A DNA stretch of 61,792 nucleotides from an uncultured Spirochaetaceae bacterium (lineage in GTDB: Bacteria > Spirochaetota > Spirochaetia > Sphaerochaetales > Sphaerochaetaceae): assembly GCA_900315435.1 (NCBI GenBank), contig OMYY01000014.1:1-61792 (forward strand), read 5' to 3'. The position numbers and the translations under genes were made by a program. The notes beneath the pieces were generated by a model, which worked only from the letters and a program-made list of their open reading frames with translations, made no database searches and was not told the origin of the DNA. Positions 58,644 through 61,792 of the stretch are shown here, piece after piece. Numbering within the stretch: the first letter of the stretch is position 1; each line of letters opens with the position of its first letter.

Positions 58644-61253
58644 ATGAATAAGCAGCAGTTGGCAGCGAAGATTTGGGAGTCCGCAAATCGTATGCGGTCA
58701 AAAATTGAAGCGAATGAATATAAGGACTATATTCTTGGATTTATCTTTTACAAATATTTGTCCGATAAGGAAGAGCAGTGGATGTACCAGCGCGGGTATG
58801 ATGCCGAAAGCATCAAAGAGTACGTCAATGAAGAAGCGGATGACCAATATTCAAGCAAGTCCAGTGCTCAGCAGAGCTTAGGTTATTTTATCGCGTATAA
58901 GGACTTGTTATCGACGTGGATTCACAAGGGTTCGGATTTTTCGATTGACGATGTGCGTATTGGCCTTTCCTCATTCAATCGATTGATTTCGCCTTCCCAC
59001 AAAAAGGTCTTTGTGGGGATTTTCAACACGCTGGAAACTGGCCTTTCGAAATTGGGAGAGAATACGAAGTCACAGACAAAGGCTGCCAGTGACTTGATTC
59101 ATCTGATTGACGAGATTCCGATGAATGGCAAGCAAGACTACGATGTCCTTGGCTTTATTTACGAGTATCTGATTTCAAACTTTGCAGCGAATGCGGGAAA
59201 GAAGGCAGGGGAGTTCTATACCCCGCACGAGGTTTCGCTTCTCATGTCGGAAGTCGTCGCAAACCATTTGAAAGACCGAAGCGAAATAAAGATTTTTGAT
59301 CCGACGTCGGGCTCCGGAAGCCTTCTCATAAACATTGGCAAAACTGTGGCCAAGTATATGGGTGATCCGAACCATATTCGCTACTATGCTCAGGAACTAA
59401 AAGCAAATACGTACAACTTGACCAGAATGAATCTTGTCATGCGCGGGATTCTTCCGGACAACATTGTGACGAGAAATGGAGATACACTTGAAGAAGATTG
59501 GCCGTACTTCGATGAGTCAGATCCACAGGGTACCTACAATCCACTGTACGTAGACGCTGTCGTATCCAATCCGCCTTATTCCCAAAGATGGGAGCCAAGC
59601 GGGAAAGAAAATGATGCGCGATTTGCCCGTTATGGACTTGCTCCTAAATCGAAAGCAGATTATGCCTTCTTGCTCCACGATTTATACCATTTGCGCCCGG
59701 ATGGAATAATGACCATCGTTCTTCCCCATGGTGTGCTTTTCCGCGGTGGAGAGGAGGGGGAGATACGCAAGAACCTCATTGAACAGAACAACATCGATGC
59801 CATCATTGGTCTTCCTGCCAACATTTTCTTTGGTACAGGCATTCCTACCATCATCATGGTTCTCAGACAGAAACGTGAGAATACGGACGTACTGATTATC
59901 GATGCCTCGAAAGGGTTTGCCAAGGAAGGAAAGAACAATAAGCTCAGGGCATCGGATATCAGGCGGATTGTGGATACAGTCAAAGTACGCAAGGATACGC
60001 CCAAATATGCTCGTGTGGTAAGTCGGGAAGAGATTCGTTCAAACGACTATAATTTGAATATTCCTCGGTATGTCGATTCTTCTGAACCAACAGAATCGTA
60101 TGACCTCTATGCCTCCATGTTTGGTGGAATACCAGAACAGGAAATTGAAGAGTACCAGTCCTACTGGGATGTGTTTCCTTCCCTGAAAAAGGATTTGTTC
60201 GAAGGGGAGGGTTCATATCGTCATTTGAAAACAAAAGAGGTGAGGGCAACCATACAAAAGAATCAGGATGTACAGAAGTTTAAGGATGATTTTGAGAAAA
60301 GGTTCGCCAACTTCGGTGATTACATGGATGCTTGTCTGATAGATAGAGCCAAAACTCTTTCGATACCGAAAACCGAGGAGGAAATCGCTTCAAACATTTT
60401 TAAACGATTTGAGGCGATTCCCTTGTTGGACTCCTATCAAGCATATGAAATATTCGAGAACCGTGTTGCTCTGATTTCCGGAGACTTGGAACTGATACAG
60501 GCAGAGGGAATGGAAACTGTGAAACAGGTTGATCCCAATATGGTGGTCAAAAAGAAGAACGGGAAAGATACGGAAGTGCAGGAGGGATGGAAAGGGCATA
60601 TTATCCCCTTTGATTTGATCCAGAAATATTGTCTGAAAGACCAAATGACGGCTTTAGATGAGAAGAAGAACCGGCTACAAGAAATTTCTTCTGAATATGA
60701 GGAGCTTTTGGAATCCTTGAGTGACGAAGACAAGGAAACCATTTCTGATGCATCGAATGATACAAATGACGGAAATGATGGAGATGACTCTTTTATCATA
60801 AAAAACATTAAAGGAATACTCAAAACCCTAAAGGGAAAAAAGGATACGGACCCTGAACTTCTGAATGTCCTCCTCAAAGCTGATGAGCTGAATGCAACAG
60901 AGACAAAGTTGAAGAGAGCGGTCAATCAGGATGAAGAAAACTTGTGCATGGCAGCAAAAACAACCATCGAGCACCTTACTGATGACCAAGCACGTATGCT
61001 CCTTCATGAAAAGTGGATAAGCCCTGTGAAAGACGGAATTCTTCAGTTGGTTGATAATATGCTCAACGCATTTACCAAAAACATTGAGTCGTTGGCGGGA
61101 AAATACGCTGTTACCATGAGCGACTTGGAGAAGGAAATCTGCAATACTGAAAAATCGTTGTCTGAAATGCTCAGCGATCTTACCGGATCTGAGGCCGATA
61201 TGGAAGGGATTAAAGAGCTTCAGCTTTTGCTCGGAGGTTCTCAGCATGAATAA
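58644..61253 (+). CDS. hsdM: Type I restriction-modification DNA methyltransferase
   Basis: This 869-residue N6-adenine methyltransferase has the N-terminal HsdM domain (LAAKIWESANRMRSKIEANEYKDYILGFIFYKYLS), AdoMet motif I DPTSGSGSLL at 219-228, and catalytic NPPYS at 309-313. Beyond the catalytic core (to about 480) there is a long tail with coiled-coil segments and ISGDLELIQ, known in the longer HsdM subfamily. AGAGG precedes the ATG. Its end overlaps hsdS by eight bases. GC is visibly lower than in the upstream block. Confidence 0.92.
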   Translation: MNKQQLAAKIWESANRMRSKIEANEYKDYILGFIFYKYLSDKEEQWMYQRGYDAESIKEYVNEEADDQYSSKSSAQQSLGYFIAYKDLLSTWIHKGSDFSIDDVRIGLSSFNRLISPSHKKVFVGIFNTLETGLSKLGENTKSQTKAASDLIHLIDEIPMNGKQDYDVLGFIYEYLISNFAANAGKKAGEFYTPHEVSLLMSEVVANHLKDRSEIKIFDPTSGSGSLLINIGKTVAKYMGDPNHIRYYAQELKANTYNLTRMNLVMRGILPDNIVTRNGDTLEEDWPYFDESDPQGTYNPLYVDAVVSNPPYSQRWEPSGKENDARFARYGLAPKSKADYAFLLHDLYHLRPDGIMTIVLPHGVLFRGGEEGEIRKNLIEQNNIDAIIGLPANIFFGTGIPTIIMVLRQKRENTDVLIIDASKGFAKEGKNNKLRASDIRRIVDTVKVRKDTPKYARVVSREEIRSNDYNLNIPRYVDSSEPTESYDLYASMFGGIPEQEIEEYQSYWDVFPSLKKDLFEGEGSYRHLKTKEVRATIQKNQDVQKFKDDFEKRFANFGDYMDACLIDRAKTLSIPKTEEEIASNIFKRFEAIPLLDSYQAYEIFENRVALISGDLELIQAEGMETVKQVDPNMVVKKKNGKDTEVQEGWKGHIIPFDLIQKYCLKDQMTALDEKKNRLQEISSEYEELLESLSDEDKETISDASNDTNDGNDGDDSFIIKNIKGILKTLKGKKDTDPELLNVLLKADELNATETKLKRAVNQDEENLCMAAKTTIEHLTDDQARMLLHEKWISPVKDGILQLVDNMLNAFTKNIESLAGKYAVTMSDLEKEICNTEKSLSEMLSDLTGSEADMEGIKELQLLLGGSQHE

Positions 61254-61792
61254 TCAAAAAGTGCCTAAAATTCGCTTCAAAGGGTTCAGTGGTGATTGGG
61301 AACAGCGTAAGGTTGGAGAACTTCTGACCGAACGTAATGATCAAGCACCAATGAGTGACGAATATCCTCTTATGGCGTTTGTTGCAAATGAGGGAGTTGC
61401 ACCTAAAGGCGAGCGATATGATAGAAGTGCTCTGGTGAATGATACTGTTGGGAAGCTCTACAAGAAGACAGAATTTGGAGATTTCATTTATAGTTCCAAC
61501 AATCTCGAAACCGGATCAATCGGGCTAAACAAGTACGGAAGGGCGAGTATTTCACCGGTTTACAGCATTTTTCAGCCAACTGGATTGGCCGATTCGGATT
61601 TTATTGGTCGCCGGTTTGTGAGAAAGGACTTCATTAACACAATGGTCAAGTGGAGGCAGGGTGTCATCTATGGGCAATGGCGTATTCATGAATCTGACTT
61701 TATAAAGATTGAGGTTGCGGTTCCTTCTGTCAAAGAGCAGAGAAAAATTGGTGCCTTCTTAGACCAGCTCGACACCCTTATCACCCTTCATC
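61246..61792 (+). CDS. hsdS: Type I specificity subunit (partial)
   Basis: The first 182 residues are present and the window ends inside the gene. The start MNNQKVPKIRFKGFSGDWEQRKVGELL is typical of HsdS target-recognition domain 1, and the fragment ends at the KEQRKIGAFLDQLDTLITLH repeat that begins the central conserved helix. The ATG at 61246 follows CGGAGG and overlaps the hsdM stop. HsdS selects the DNA half-sites for HsdM and HsdR; hsdR is not in view and may follow. Confidence 0.9.
   Translation, partial: MNNQKVPKIRFKGFSGDWEQRKVGELLTERNDQAPMSDEYPLMAFVANEGVAPKGERYDRSALVNDTVGKLYKKTEFGDFIYSSNNLETGSIGLNKYGRASISPVYSIFQPTGLADSDFIGRRFVRKDFINTMVKWRQGVIYGQWRIHESDFIKIEVAVPSVKEQRKIGAFLDQLDTLITLH

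Noticed and set aside
1-61792. tRNA, rRNA, insertion sequences or phage integration genes
   Set aside because: I saw no tRNA-like cloverleaf in the gaps, no transposase or integrase, and no terminal repeats. A dedicated scan was not possible.

Overview
The window looks like part of a chromosome from a GC-rich, anaerobic, sugar-using bacterium, most likely a spirochaete of the Sphaerochaeta type. This is an inference. It rests on two solute-binding proteins whose signal peptides end in AFANG or LFANG followed by a Glu/Ser stretch, on many sugar ABC transporters and glycosidases, on a superoxide reductase, and on the absence of visible respiratory genes. No rRNA or tRNA gene was seen, so the assignment is moderate.

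Layout. 1-27 is the start of a leftward gene. 339-7074 is an oligopeptide/nickel-type ABC transporter operon (binding protein, two permeases, two ATPases) ending in an MmgE/PrpD-family enzyme. 7202-9258 holds cysK, a stand-alone DUF3320 protein and a flavodoxin-like protein. 9333-13974 holds galE (leftward), then a superoxide reductase, an OGG-type DNA glycosylase, an unusual glutamyl-tRNA-reductase-like/cyclase fusion and a cytidylate-kinase-like protein. 14037-16108 is a glycoside hydrolase plus an SGNH hydrolase. 16511-19884 is a four-gene set of secreted beta-rich proteins that share a C-terminal strand motif and look like surface or fimbrial subunits.

19888-39144 is a large carbohydrate locus. 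A GH43 enzyme is divergent from a rightward run of two sugar permeases, a YiaK/DlgD-type dehydrogenase, two TIM-barrel epimerases, a PreA-like FMN/Fe-S enzyme, three Gfo/Idh/MocA oxidoreductases, a sugar-binding protein, a heparinase II/III-type lyase, a membrane AraC regulator, an SDR and a flavoprotein. Together these suggest uptake and redox processing of a uronate-containing oligosaccharide. Two copies of a 13-bp near-palindrome sit at the -35 of each divergent promoter.

39154-44515 holds housekeeping and unknown genes: a pRiA4b-like protein, a DUF1848 protein, the glycosylase Tag, two unknowns, and a CyuA-type cysteine desulfidase. 44651-51149 is visibly more AT-rich: a GntR/LacI-type regulator divergent from a sugar ABC transporter and two tandem DUF2961 (GH172-type) enzymes.

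51226-61792 is a DNA-processing and defence-like block: a WYL regulator, AddB and AddA, then a 317-bp gap, then type I restriction-modification genes hsdM and hsdS (cut by the window end). The gap contains the most unexpected signal in the window. It is a 36-bp sequence ending in a canonical type V-A (Cas12a) CRISPR repeat handle, followed at once by a second half-handle identical to the 3' end of the Francisella repeat. There is no array and no cas gene in view. It may be a solitary or degenerate repeat acting as a guide or regulatory RNA, or an array remnant.
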